Shown: piece by piece, positions 43,143 through 52,215 of the stretch
How positions within the stretch are numbered: position 1 is the first letter of the stretch
Layout: each line of letters begins with the position of its first letter
NCBI RefSeq assembly: GCF_025152575.1
Contig: NZ_CP102293.1
Coordinates: 1 to 64,000, forward strand
Direction: 5' to 3'
DNA: 64,000 bases
From: Subdoligranulum variabile
GTDB lineage: Bacteria > Bacillota > Clostridia > Oscillospirales > Ruminococcaceae
Position numbers and translations under genes: made by a program
Notes under the pieces: generated by a model
The model's input: the letters and a program-made list of their open reading frames with translations, nothing else
Databases searched by the model: none
What the model was told of the DNA's origin: nothing

Positions 43143-45542
43143 TCAGATCACTTCCAATTCAAGCGTTTTGGCCCGCAGGCCTTTTGCCTTCACCGTAACC
43201 GTAACCTTTCCGGGGGCATCGCCGCCGCGGACCACGGCCAATGCCTTGCCGTAGTAGGTCGTGTGGGTATCGGAGAAAAAGTTCTCCCCCATGTTGGGCC
43301 GTGCAGAACCAAGGGCCAGCAGCTTCCCGGCACCGTCAACCTCCACCGTGACCGCAGTATCCTCAGAAGATTTTGTGGTGCCATCCGCCCCCGTCAGGTC
43401 AATGCTGATGTAGGCCAAATCCTGCGTTTTTGCCTGCAAGGTGCTCCGGTCGGCCACCACACGCAGTTCGGTAGCCCCTGCAGCCGTCTTCATGGAAGTC
43501 CGGCTCTGTTCTTTTCCCTCGCCATCGTAGCTGATTGCGGTGATGGTACCGGGCTCATAGACAACGCGCTTAAAGACAGCCTTGTATTCCTTCGTCTTTT
43601 TCCGGCCATAGGAATGCCCGTTGACAATGAGTTCCGCCGTTTCGCCGTCAGAGTAGACCGTGACCTTGGTTTTTTTGCCTTCACAGCCGGCCCAGGACCA
43701 GCTTTCCACTGCGTCTGTGTCACGCCACATGGATACCGAGCCGGTCTCCCCTGCATGGGTAAACGGTTCTACGCCGATGCCAGGGGTATGGTCCAGCCCC
43801 CAGATCAGCCGGTTCCACTGCACCTCGGGGCGAAGCTTTCCGCAAATGTCGATCACGCCGCAGCCGGCGGAGATGATGGGCGCATCCTGACCGGGATTTT
43901 TGAAACTTTTGTAACGGACGGTACCGATGCCCGCCTCCCCCAGATAATCCCAGCCCGTCCACATAAAGTCGCCGATGACATAGGGGAGTTTTTTCACCAG
44001 TTGCCAGTTATGATACAGGTTCTTGGGCAGGGTCTCGGACCCGACAATGACGCGGTCGGGATGGAGCGTACCGTCCTTCTCGTATCGGGACGCGGCGTAG
44101 TTGTAACCGCCAATATCCAGATAAGAGAAACTCACCTTTGTGGCATCGTCCGCGGCAGGTTTGGCGGCCATTTTTTCAATCATACCCCCGGCCAGGTTCA
44201 TTAGCATGTTGAAGAAGGCGCTGGTGGGAACGTTGTCCATCGTCTGACTGCCGTTTTTATTCTCTTTCCCATTCTTTTTGTTGCCGTATATGCCGCCGCC
44301 CTTGGCCGACATACTGCACAGCATCAGGTTGACTCCCATCGTCACTGCTTTGTCCGGGTCCAGCTTTCGTGCCAGGACTGCCAATTTTTTACAGTACTCC
44401 TGTCCTTCGGGCATAGCCAGTTCGGAGATTTCATTTCCGATAGAGTTCATGACCACACTGGGATGATTGTAGTTTTTGATGACCATAGCTGTGAGATCCC
44501 GCTGCCACCATGCGCGAAAATCCTGGTCCGCATAGTCGTAGGGGTTTTTATGTACCAGCCAGTTGTCGCAGAATTCATCCATGACGTACAGACCCAGCCG
44601 GTCACAGGCATCCAACAACGCCTTGGAGGCAGGGTTGTGGGCGGAACGTATCGCGTTGAAACCGGCTTCCTTGAGCAGACGGACACGGCGGAACTCGGCA
44701 TCCTCAAAAGAGCATGCGCCCAGAATACCATTGTCGTGGTGGACGCAGGCGCCACGGAACAGCGTTTTCTTGCCGTTTACAAAAAATCCTCTGGTGCTCC
44801 AGCTAAGGGTACGGAATCCAAACCAGGCGTCCGCCTCATCCACCATCTCACCATTTTTCAACAGTTCCGCTCTGCACCGGTACAGTTCGGGATGTTCCGC
44901 GTCCCAAAGCCGCGGCTGGGAAACGGGAATGTCCGCCGATGCAGTGCCTTCCTTGACCGCAGATTCGGCCTGCGCTACCACCTTTTCACCATCCAGAATA
45001 GAGACTCTGACCGTATCACCACCGGTGACCGAAACTTTCACATGGGCCGCATCGTTTCCGGAAGTGGAGACGAGCAGTCCATCCGGGCGGATATGACTCT
45101 TATCGCCCAGGAAGAGGTTTACGTTGCGATAAATTCCGCTACCGGAATACCAACGGGAATTGGGTACCGACGAGTTGTCCGCGATCACTTTGATCTCATT
45201 TTCTTCGCCATACTTCAGTTGTGGGTCCAGCACCACAAAGAAGTTGGTATACCCGTACCGCTGTTCAGCCACAAGCGCATCGTTCACGAACACCTGCGCG
45301 TTTTGATAAACCGCCTCAAATTCCAGTACAGCGGACTGTGTCCGCCACGTTTCAGGCACAAGAATCCGTTTGACGTAGACATAGGCCCCGCCGGGAAAGT
45401 ATCCGCACGCTCCCGCTGTTGCCGCATCCTTTGAACGTTTCTCGTACAGCATGGCATCGTGGGGAAGCGTGACCGGTTGCATAGACTGTTCCTTTCCCAC
45501 GGCGCCAAATAGCCAACCTCGGTTAAAATCTTTCTTTTTCAC
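43143..45542 (-). CDS. GH2 family beta-galactosidase-like enzyme
   Basis: 799 residues. The N-terminal sugar-binding domain has VTLPHDAMLYEKR near 25 and the typical NSRWYSGSGIYRNVNLFLGD near 120-140. The TIM barrel has FRGACVHHDNGILG near 270, acid/base Glu in NSIGNEISELA near 375 and nucleophile Glu in VIVGSETLPKN near 480, followed by DUF4982-like and Ig-like domains. A lysine/asparagine-rich insert near 425-440 is unusual. A GTG start at 45542 with GGAGAG upstream is chosen; the upstream open frame overlaps the deacetylase gene. It lacks a signal peptide. Last gene of the GH43-esterase-deacetylase-GH2 operon. Confidence 0.9.
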   Translation of the reverse strand: MKKKDFNRGWLFGAVGKEQSMQPVTLPHDAMLYEKRSKDAATAGACGYFPGGAYVYVKRILVPETWRTQSAVLEFEAVYQNAQVFVNDALVAEQRYGYTNFFVVLDPQLKYGEENEIKVIADNSSVPNSRWYSGSGIYRNVNLFLGDKSHIRPDGLLVSTSGNDAAHVKVSVTGGDTVRVSILDGEKVVAQAESAVKEGTASADIPVSQPRLWDAEHPELYRCRAELLKNGEMVDEADAWFGFRTLSWSTRGFFVNGKKTLFRGACVHHDNGILGACSFEDAEFRRVRLLKEAGFNAIRSAHNPASKALLDACDRLGLYVMDEFCDNWLVHKNPYDYADQDFRAWWQRDLTAMVIKNYNHPSVVMNSIGNEISELAMPEGQEYCKKLAVLARKLDPDKAVTMGVNLMLCSMSAKGGGIYGNKKNGKENKNGSQTMDNVPTSAFFNMLMNLAGGMIEKMAAKPAADDATKVSFSYLDIGGYNYAASRYEKDGTLHPDRVIVGSETLPKNLYHNWQLVKKLPYVIGDFMWTGWDYLGEAGIGTVRYKSFKNPGQDAPIISAGCGVIDICGKLRPEVQWNRLIWGLDHTPGIGVEPFTHAGETGSVSMWRDTDAVESWSWAGCEGKKTKVTVYSDGETAELIVNGHSYGRKKTKEYKAVFKRVVYEPGTITAISYDGEGKEQSRTSMKTAAGATELRVVADRSTLQAKTQDLAYISIDLTGADGTTKSSEDTAVTVEVDGAGKLLALGSARPNMGENFFSDTHTTYYGKALAVVRGGDAPGKVTVTVKAKGLRAKTLELEVI

Positions 45543-45555
45543 TTTCCTGCTCTCC

Positions 45556-46296
45556 TTAAATATGCGCGAACGCTTCGCTGTTTGTGCAATACACGATATC
45601 GCTTCGGCCTGCGATCGATTCAAAAAGCCGCTCCAAAGCATACCAACTGGCGTTCCCCTTTTCGTAGTCCATTTCATAACTGTGTGCCCACAGGAACAAC
45701 AGCAGATCCTTTTCTCCGGGTTCCTCACGTTTGAAGCGCTCCACCAGCTTCACGGCATTTTTCAGAATAAGCGAGGAGGAAGGCCGAAAGTTCAGCGGAT
45801 CATCCGGGAACGCAAAGCCGCCGGTGGGAAAGACCACTCTGGCATATTGATACCCCTGCGCCTTCAGATACGCCTGGACAGCCGGCGAGGTTGAACCCTG
45901 CGCATAGGCGTGCCCCACGACCGTGGTGCCGAAGATTTTTTCCAGCGCGGCCTTGTCCGCATCCACCGATGCGCGCATTTCATCCTCGCTGACAGCCCCC
46001 AGCGGTTCATGCCGGAAGCCATGGGTGGCAATCTCCATTCCCTCATAGACCTGGCACACCTCGTCCAGTGGGATCCGGTTGTGCTGCACATAGGAAAATG
46101 GCCACTTGTGCTTTACGCCTTCGGGGCAATCCTGAAAAGAGAAGGTTCCAAGTCCCTTCACCTCGCCGCGAGTGCCAAACAGGCCGGCATTGAGGTTGAA
46201 GGTTCCTTTGAGCCCGTATTGCCTCATGAGCCGGATCACCCGTTTGTCCTGTTCCAGTCCATCATCAAAGCTGAGCGTGAAATACTTTTTCCCCAT
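45556..46296 (-). CDS. Polysaccharide deacetylase (NodB-like, CE4)
   Basis: 246 residues. TLSFDDGLEQD at 7-17 carries the catalytic base Asp and a metal Asp, and EIATHGFRHEPL near 88-99 gives the HxxxH metal pair. A late LFLWAHSYEMD resembles the final NodB motif. There is no signal peptide or membrane anchor, so cytoplasmic N- or O-deacetylation of an imported saccharide is likely rather than peptidoglycan modification. It lies two bases after the SGNH esterase gene and 13 bases before GH2. Confidence 0.88.
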   Translation of the reverse strand: MGKKYFTLSFDDGLEQDKRVIRLMRQYGLKGTFNLNAGLFGTRGEVKGLGTFSFQDCPEGVKHKWPFSYVQHNRIPLDEVCQVYEGMEIATHGFRHEPLGAVSEDEMRASVDADKAALEKIFGTTVVGHAYAQGSTSPAVQAYLKAQGYQYARVVFPTGGFAFPDDPLNFRPSSSLILKNAVKLVERFKREEPGEKDLLLFLWAHSYEMDYEKGNASWYALERLFESIAGRSDIVYCTNSEAFAHI

Positions 46297-46298
46297 GC

Positions 46299-47423
46299 CT
46301 ACACCTCCCCTGTCAGCTTTTGCAAATCATACGCCTGCGCCAGCAGCATTCCTCCGGCCTGATTCGGGTGCAGGTGGTCCCCCTGGTGATAACGCTCGTC
46401 GGTGAACGAAGGATTCTTCTGATCGCGCAGCAGTGCATCCGCATCAAGCACATAATCGAACAGCGCGCTATCTCTGATCCATCCATTGATGCGGACTCTC
46501 AGCGCCTCCATCTCCCGGGTATACCCTTTTTTCACAAAACCGGTGCGAGGCGGAAGAGTCTGGGCAATCACCCGGACACCGGCCTTATGAAGCCGATCCA
46601 CAATATCGGTTACGGCCGAACAATATTGTTCCAGCGAGATGACCGCCCCTGTCTTTTGGGAATAGTAGGCCACATCATTGACCCCCAATGCAAAAATCAC
46701 TCCGCAGAGTTCTGAAAAGCGGAGTACATCACGCTCAAAGCGAGACACCCCTTTCTCCCCGTAGGAAGCTCCCATCAGGCCCGGGACATCATAAAGCAGA
46801 CAATTCCCGCCGATTCCGGCGTTCATCAGTGCGTAGTCACCGCCATATGCATCGAACAGACGCCTTTGCAACGGTTTTACCCAGCGGTTCATAGCCGTTA
46901 TACTGTCCCCGAACGCCACGATGATTTTGGAAGGCTGACCGGTAAACACCTCGATCTGATCCATCCCGGGAATCGCTTCATAAAGGTTGTACTGTTCCAT
47001 ATATCTTTCCCGCCGGGGTGGGGGCAGCTCTCTGTCCGCCGTATGATTTCCCGGATAGCTTACCGCATTTTCCTCGATCATATTGCTGTCCATGACCTTG
47101 GATGCATAGTAGAGTCTGATTTCCAGCTCTTCCCCCATCGTCACCGGGAGCGTCAACTCATCCGAATAACAGCTTTCCCCCGCGGGGACCGTGAACACAC
47201 GGCTGCCGTCCCGCGTGACGGTATGCATCTCTCCATGTGCCCACACGGTCAGTCCCCCAATGGTGTAGGGTTTCTTTCCATAGTGGTTGGAGAAGCGGAC
47301 CCGAAGTTTCTCGCCCGAAACCTGGGATATCACAGAATACACCACTGTTTTTTTCTTGCCCGCCAAAAAGCCCATCGCAAAGGCAGGGGCCGCGGCTTGA
47401 TGCCAGATTGGTGTCCAGTCCAT
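46299..47423 (-). CDS. SGNH/GDSL-family carbohydrate esterase
   Basis: 374 residues. An N-terminal beta-sandwich domain (about 1-160) precedes an SGNH hydrolase: block I IVAFGDSIT near 168-176 (nucleophile Ser), the Gly/Asn blocks AGIGGN near 203 and FALGVNDVAYY near 245, and DHLHPN near 354-359 with catalytic Asp and His. The layout matches acetyl-xylan or oligosaccharide esterases (CE2/CE20-like). It is 12 bp downstream of GH43 and two bases upstream of the deacetylase, so one operon removes decorations from the same saccharide. Confidence 0.87.
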   Translation of the reverse strand: MDWTPIWHQAAAPAFAMGFLAGKKKTVVYSVISQVSGEKLRVRFSNHYGKKPYTIGGLTVWAHGEMHTVTRDGSRVFTVPAGESCYSDELTLPVTMGEELEIRLYYASKVMDSNMIEENAVSYPGNHTADRELPPPRRERYMEQYNLYEAIPGMDQIEVFTGQPSKIIVAFGDSITAMNRWVKPLQRRLFDAYGGDYALMNAGIGGNCLLYDVPGLMGASYGEKGVSRFERDVLRFSELCGVIFALGVNDVAYYSQKTGAVISLEQYCSAVTDIVDRLHKAGVRVIAQTLPPRTGFVKKGYTREMEALRVRINGWIRDSALFDYVLDADALLRDQKNPSFTDERYHQGDHLHPNQAGGMLLAQAYDLQKLTGEV

Positions 47424-47435
47424 CGTTATCCCCCT

Positions 47436-48899
47436 TTATGCCAACGTAATACTCAAGATGTCAAGCGTTCCCTTTCCCTTATACCGGAAATACAGCGGGC
47501 AGGAATCAATGGGGCGTCGGCTCTCCAACGCCAAACGTCTGGCGTTGAATTTTACTCCGGCGGTTGTCCAGTCGGCTGTCCCGGCAATGGGAATGGATGC
47601 TATGACAGGGCCTTTTTCCCCAGGTAAGAGTTCCAGCACGCCGCCTGCGCCGCGAACCGTTACAGCAATGTGGGTGCTTTCATTCAGATCAAAATATCGG
47701 AAGCCGGCAATACTGCCATTCTTCATTTTGGAAATATACGCCTTTGGTGCCGTCCTCTCGGTCTCTATGGTCACTTCCCGTTCCCCGGGCTCCGGTGGCT
47801 CGTAGTCCGGACCATCCTGGGTGATCTCGGGTCCGCCCATCGGGTTGCGCAGACCAAACGTACCGGCATGGTGCAGGACGCAGGCAATGTAGGCCGGATA
47901 GGTCCCGGTTCCCTTCAAAGGGCCGCCATTCAATCCGCAGCTCGTGGACTCCACCATGCGGATGGTCCCGTCCGCACGGATCTCAATGGGCTCGGCTACC
48001 GCCTGCCGGTTTCGTTTGGCGCCATTGGTCGTTCGGTGGTCAAATATATACCATTGCCCGTGGACACATACCATACCGCCGTGGCTGTTTCCCATCGGAT
48101 ATGCCGCATTCATGAGCTTTCTTCCCTCCAGACCGATATCGCTTGAGGAATGGATCGGTCCCTTGTGGATAAATCCCTTGTCGGGGAACAGGCTCATCGC
48201 GTAATTGAGACCGGTGATGTCCGTGGCCGGATAGACCAGATAATACCACTCACCGATGTGACGGATAGAGGGCCCTTCCCAATAGTTCGGCTTCTTGGGA
48301 TCAAAATCCGCCGGCATGATGATGGTTGGTTCGCTGACGATGGTCAGCATATCAGAGCTGAGTTCCATCACAAACAGCCCCTTGATCTCGTGGCCGAATT
48401 GTCCATTGGATTTCTGCCCGCTACCCACGTAGAGAAACACCCGCCCGTCATCATCAACCAGAACGGCTGGGTCAAACATAAACCAATCTTCCGGCTTTGA
48501 GCCGTAGACTCGCCCGTCCGGGAAGTGAACATCGCCCAAATATTGGTATTTCCCCGCAGGTTTGTCACACACAGCGACCGATGTGATCGACGTATTGGCC
48601 ACCGAATAGTAAAGGTAGTACCGTCCGTCTGTGCCGCGCACCACGTCCGGTGCATAGTAGGACTGGTTCTTTTTATTCCACGGCGTATCTTGCTTTTTAA
48701 AGATTACGCCTTCATACCGCCAGTCGGAAAGATCGTCTACCGGGGTCGACCAGCATACGTAATCGCCCTCACAGTATTCCTTGGCACCAAAGAGATCATG
48801 GCTCCCATAAATGTACAGCCGCTGACCAAATACTTTCGGTTCAGCGTCCGGGATGTATTCCCAACTGGGAAGATAGGGGTTATAGCATTGCCGTTTCAC
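47436..48899 (-). CDS. GH43 family glycosidase with C-terminal CBM6-like domain
   Basis: 487 residues. The propeller acidic residues are seen in YIPDAEPKVFG near 11-20, YYAPDVVRG near 80, WFMFDPAVLVDDDGRVFLY near 135 and NYWEGPSIR near 205. The last 130 residues look like a carbohydrate-binding beta-sandwich. A GTG start at 48899 with AAGGAGGA eight bases upstream is used. It is first of the GH43-SGNH-deacetylase-GH2 operon and divergent from the AraC gene at 48964. Probably an arabinofuranosidase or xylosidase. Confidence 0.88.
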   Translation of the reverse strand: MKRQCYNPYLPSWEYIPDAEPKVFGQRLYIYGSHDLFGAKEYCEGDYVCWSTPVDDLSDWRYEGVIFKKQDTPWNKKNQSYYAPDVVRGTDGRYYLYYSVANTSITSVAVCDKPAGKYQYLGDVHFPDGRVYGSKPEDWFMFDPAVLVDDDGRVFLYVGSGQKSNGQFGHEIKGLFVMELSSDMLTIVSEPTIIMPADFDPKKPNYWEGPSIRHIGEWYYLVYPATDITGLNYAMSLFPDKGFIHKGPIHSSSDIGLEGRKLMNAAYPMGNSHGGMVCVHGQWYIFDHRTTNGAKRNRQAVAEPIEIRADGTIRMVESTSCGLNGGPLKGTGTYPAYIACVLHHAGTFGLRNPMGGPEITQDGPDYEPPEPGEREVTIETERTAPKAYISKMKNGSIAGFRYFDLNESTHIAVTVRGAGGVLELLPGEKGPVIASIPIAGTADWTTAGVKFNARRLALESRRPIDSCPLYFRYKGKGTLDILSITLA

Positions 48900-48963
48900 A
48901 GATACTTCCTCCTTCAAAAATACTCAATTCCATGCTATACTGCCATAAAGGGGGGATGCTCGC

Positions 48964-49986
48964 ATGGAACACCTGTTTTTTGACAGCATTGATGAAATGC
49001 GGAACCAGACCGGCAGCCATGGTCCGAACTATCTTCGCAACCATACGGCCGAACGGGACTATTTTTCTCCGTTGTCGATCGTAACCAGCATCCAGAAACC
49101 TCAGGAATACTTGTTTTCCAACTATATGGATGCATGGTCCTTTTGCGTTCACACCCCAAACAAACACGAATTCTTTCATGAGACCTACATGCACAAACAT
49201 AATTTTTTTGAGCTGATGTATGTGCAGCGGGGCCACGTCCGGGTGATGATCGAGGGGGCCGAGACCACCTATACGCAGGGAAACCTTTGTCTCCTCAATC
49301 GAAACACCATGCATCGCGAAACAGATATGTCGAATGCGGATATCGTTTACATCGGCATCAATGCCTCTCTGCTGACACAGTGGCCCAAATCATTTCCACC
49401 ACCCTTTCAGTACAAAAGCATTCTCAATCAGTTTTTCAGCGACAACCTGTCGGAACGTGCCGCCTATAAAAAGGACTACCTGGACTTCACCCTTTTAGGA
49501 GCAGATACGATCCCACAGCTCACCCAGGAACTGATTCGTGCTTTCTCGGTCAAGCGGATCGGATACCAGTTTGACGTTTACTCCTCTCTGCTCCGGCTGT
49601 TTGCCGCCCTAGAGAATCCTGACATATACAAAGCAACACACATTTCGCTGAGGCACAGTCAAGAACTGCTGGCGGTGGAACAGGTCAAGAAGCTGATTGA
49701 AGCCCACCACGGGGCTATCCACCGGACCAATCTGGCGGAGGCACTCAACTACTCCTGCGAGCATATATCCCGCATCATCAAGACAAACACCGGATACACA
49801 CTTAAAGCGTACTGTCAAAAGGTACAGATGGCCGAGGCGGCGCGGCTTCTGAGAAACACAGAGCTGCCGGTCTGCCAGATCGCGGCATCACTGGGCTATG
49901 AGAACAGAACGCAATTCTACAAAGTGTTTCAGCGTGAGTATGGTCTCACCCCATTGGAATACCGCCGACATATTGCGGAGGAATGA
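48964..49986 (+). CDS. AraC family regulator of the GH43-esterase operon
   Basis: 340 residues with a cupin-type N-terminal domain (KHNFFELMYVQRGHVRVMIEGAETTYTQGNLCLLNRN near 78-115) and the C-terminal AraC helix-turn-helix pair (LAEALNYSCEHISRIIKTNTG and VCQIAASLGYENRTQFYKVFQREYGLTPLEYRRH). It is divergent from the GH43 operon across only about 65 bp, so the promoters overlap (a TATACT box near 48932), and it converges with the GPH symporter three bases away. It probably activates both in response to the saccharide. Confidence 0.9.
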   Translation: MEHLFFDSIDEMRNQTGSHGPNYLRNHTAERDYFSPLSIVTSIQKPQEYLFSNYMDAWSFCVHTPNKHEFFHETYMHKHNFFELMYVQRGHVRVMIEGAETTYTQGNLCLLNRNTMHRETDMSNADIVYIGINASLLTQWPKSFPPPFQYKSILNQFFSDNLSERAAYKKDYLDFTLLGADTIPQLTQELIRAFSVKRIGYQFDVYSSLLRLFAALENPDIYKATHISLRHSQELLAVEQVKKLIEAHHGAIHRTNLAEALNYSCEHISRIIKTNTGYTLKAYCQKVQMAEAARLLRNTELPVCQIAASLGYENRTQFYKVFQREYGLTPLEYRRHIAEE

Positions 49987-49989
49987 GCC

Positions 49990-51462
49990 TTACCCAGCAC
50001 TGCAGCGATCCAGGCATTCCCGGATTTTTCGGCGCTCATCGTTCTTGATCGGGTATGCCCGCAGGATCAAAGCCGACAATACACCGAGGATGGCAGGAAC
50101 AAGGCCCATGATAACGATAAACCAATTGAGCATGGTCGGGATCTGCGACAGTTCCCCCATGTATTCGGAGGTGACGGGATCAACGTTGTAGCCGATTGCC
50201 ATGAGCACAGCGCCAATAATTGCAGCCGAAAGCGCCGCCTGGGCTTTGACAATGAAGCTGCCGACAACCATTGTCAAAGCGGAACGATCCTTGCCGGTTT
50301 TATAAATGTTGTAGTCCATAATCTCCATTTCCACCATGGACTGCGGGACAAAGTCGCTTCCCACCCCCACTGCCATGATGAACAGGGTAATGAAGAACAG
50401 CGCAGGAATATTCGTAAGCAGGCCCGCCATCTGGGTAATAAACAGGACCACCCCGCCGACAGACTGCACAATCAGAAGGAAACAAGTCATTTTGATCGGG
50501 TTGTTCTTAAAGAGTTTCAAGAGCGGACGGCCAATAACTGCACCAAACAGGAGTGGTACGAGCATCATCATGGAAGAAATGCCGTTGAGGACACCATACT
50601 GCTCCATGTCTGTGACGCCGGTGGCCAAATCCGTGCAGAATCCCCATTTTATGTAATACGCAGGTGTGGCAAAAATAAGGGACCAGATAAAACCGGAAAA
50701 GACGCATTTCAAATAGTAGACCACCATCGGCTTGTTCTCTTTGAACAGAAGAAAGAAGTCCTTAAACTTTACCGACTCTGCCTTTTCTTCCTGCACACTG
50801 TGCTTTTCTTTGACAAGGAACCAGCCAATAAGAGAGAGCACCATCGCTGCACCAACAATAACAGTGATCAGGATGGCAAATGAGTCATGATAGTTGCCCA
50901 CGCGTTCGTTGACCGCAACCAGCACAGCTGTAAAGGCGGACGTAACAACGCCCAGGATCATGGTCCAAACCCGCGGCCCGATAACCAGCTTGGAACGTTC
51001 GTTGAGATCATTGGTCATCGTTCGGAACAATAGATTATCCTTATAAAAGGATGTTCCCACATCAAACAAAAAGTAGAAAACGACAACCCACACAACAACC
51101 AGTACGGGCTTGGACACAAACTCGGACGGGAACGAGTAGAGACATACACAGCCAATGCCAGTCAGCAGTATGCTGAGGAGAAAAAAAGGTTTGTACTTTC
51201 CGATTTTGGTCCGTTTCCCGCGATCCATCAATAATCCCTGAACGGGATCATCCACAGCATCAAAGATCCGCGCAAACAGAAGAAGCGATGTAGCCAAGGT
51301 CGCTCCCATAGCGCCCAGTCCGGCGTAGTCGGTCATATACTGCATAAACATGCTGGACATAAACACGGTACAGAGACCATTTACAGTAGACAGCGCCGTT
51401 GCGCCGAAACAGTCTCGCAGCGTAATTGCGTCCGGATTTTTCACACAGATAGACTTGAGCAT
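49990..51462 (-). CDS. GPH family sugar:cation symporter
   Basis: 490 residues, about 12 transmembrane helices, with the family motif RIFDAVDDPVQGLLMDRGKRTKIGKYKPF near 66-94 and a second-half FIMAVGVGSDFVPQSMVEMEIMDYNIYKTGKDR. ATG at 51462 with AAGGGGGA upstream is preferred to the ATG six codons earlier. Located beside the AraC/GH43 cluster, it is the likely importer of its substrate. Confidence 0.9.
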   Translation of the reverse strand: MLKSICVKNPDAITLRDCFGATALSTVNGLCTVFMSSMFMQYMTDYAGLGAMGATLATSLLLFARIFDAVDDPVQGLLMDRGKRTKIGKYKPFFLLSILLTGIGCVCLYSFPSEFVSKPVLVVVWVVVFYFLFDVGTSFYKDNLLFRTMTNDLNERSKLVIGPRVWTMILGVVTSAFTAVLVAVNERVGNYHDSFAILITVIVGAAMVLSLIGWFLVKEKHSVQEEKAESVKFKDFFLLFKENKPMVVYYLKCVFSGFIWSLIFATPAYYIKWGFCTDLATGVTDMEQYGVLNGISSMMMLVPLLFGAVIGRPLLKLFKNNPIKMTCFLLIVQSVGGVVLFITQMAGLLTNIPALFFITLFIMAVGVGSDFVPQSMVEMEIMDYNIYKTGKDRSALTMVVGSFIVKAQAALSAAIIGAVLMAIGYNVDPVTSEYMGELSQIPTMLNWFIVIMGLVPAILGVLSALILRAYPIKNDERRKIRECLDRCSAG

Positions 51463-51785
51463 TACTATCCCCCTTGCCATTTAATCAGTTATTCTCAACC
51501 AACAAGGCCCGAATTCGTGCAATTCCAACAATTCAATGATAGATTATTCCTTTGTATTCCACAATGACAAAAGGTCGCCCTTTTTCAATTTATTGTATCA
51601 TTTTGTTTCTTGACGCCGAAGCAAGAAAGAATAATCACATTTTGTTACAACGCGGTATGTACCTTTCACAAAAATGGCGACAGATATCCCTCTTGGCCTT
51701 TCAAAAGCCTTCCGATGGGTACCCCATAAGGTCTGTGACATTATCGGGTGTAATCACAATCGCATCACCAAACCTACAAAAACAC

Positions 51786-51826
51786 AAATCCGAACGCATC
51801 TACAAAAAGTATGCGTTCGGATTTTT
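51786..51826 (-). terminator. tRNA-Lys-type terminator (copy 2)
   Basis: AAATCCGAACGCAT pairs with ATGCGTTCGGATTT. It has the same core as the hairpins after both tRNA-Lys copies, but here no tRNA is attached beyond ATGGTGCA. Confidence 0.6.
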
Positions 51827-52134
51827 CAGTATGGTGCAAAATTAGCGACCGATCCCCGCGAGGCGAATGCAAGCGCTTGCACGACACATGAGCCCGCCCC
51901 GAAGGGGATGGTACAGCCCCCTTTCCGGCCAATCAGGCTGTGGAGGGACTTGCGCTCTAAAATGGTCCACTGCACCGTTTTTGCCCGCCGGTACGCAAGG
52001 CGGCGGGGCCCTACAGGTTGCGGTGCCCGCATCGGCCAGCGCCCCTTGGAATGGGACGCCACCTCTGCAACCTCTGCCCCTGCTCCGGCTCACTGTTTCC
52101 GCCGCAGGCGGCGGTCGCCTTCGCAGCTGTTCTC

Positions 52135-52150
52135 GTCCCCGATGGTGCAC
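52135..52150 (+). repeat. Inverted 16-bp copy of the tRNA-Lys 3' end
   Basis: GTCCCCGATGGTGCAC is identical to the 3' end of tRNA-Lys but lies on the plus strand, opposite to the genuine tRNA. It matches about 21 of 24 positions when the flanking T-loop bases are included. Confidence 0.7.
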
Positions 52151-52181
52151 AGGCTGCCGCAACATCCCGGATTATAGCAAT

Positions 52182-52215
52182 AAAAAAAGAGCCCTACGTT
52201 TTCCGTAAGGCTCTT
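52182..52215 (-). terminator. Terminator overlapping the recombinase stop
   Basis: AAGAGCC pairs with GGCTCTT around TACG/CGTA. On the minus strand the hairpin is followed by a long T-run. The last codons of the recombinase form one arm. Confidence 0.75.

Larger units (their letters stand above)
51463..52193. other. Junction region with att-like sequences
   Basis: No gene is supported. It carries a tRNA-Lys-type terminator at 51786-51826 ending in ATGGTGCA (51831-51838), a perfect palindrome GCAAGCGCTTGC at about 51869-51880, a GC-rich non-coding stretch, and the inverted tRNA-Lys 3'-end copy GTCCCCGATGGTGCAC at 52135-52150. This is the presumed left boundary of the right-hand mobilizable element. 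Confidence 0.6.

Noticed and set aside
51867..52208. Open frame in the GC-rich junction region
   Set aside because: The composition is typical of GC-rich non-coding sequence and no start site is seen. The att-like structures explain the region better.
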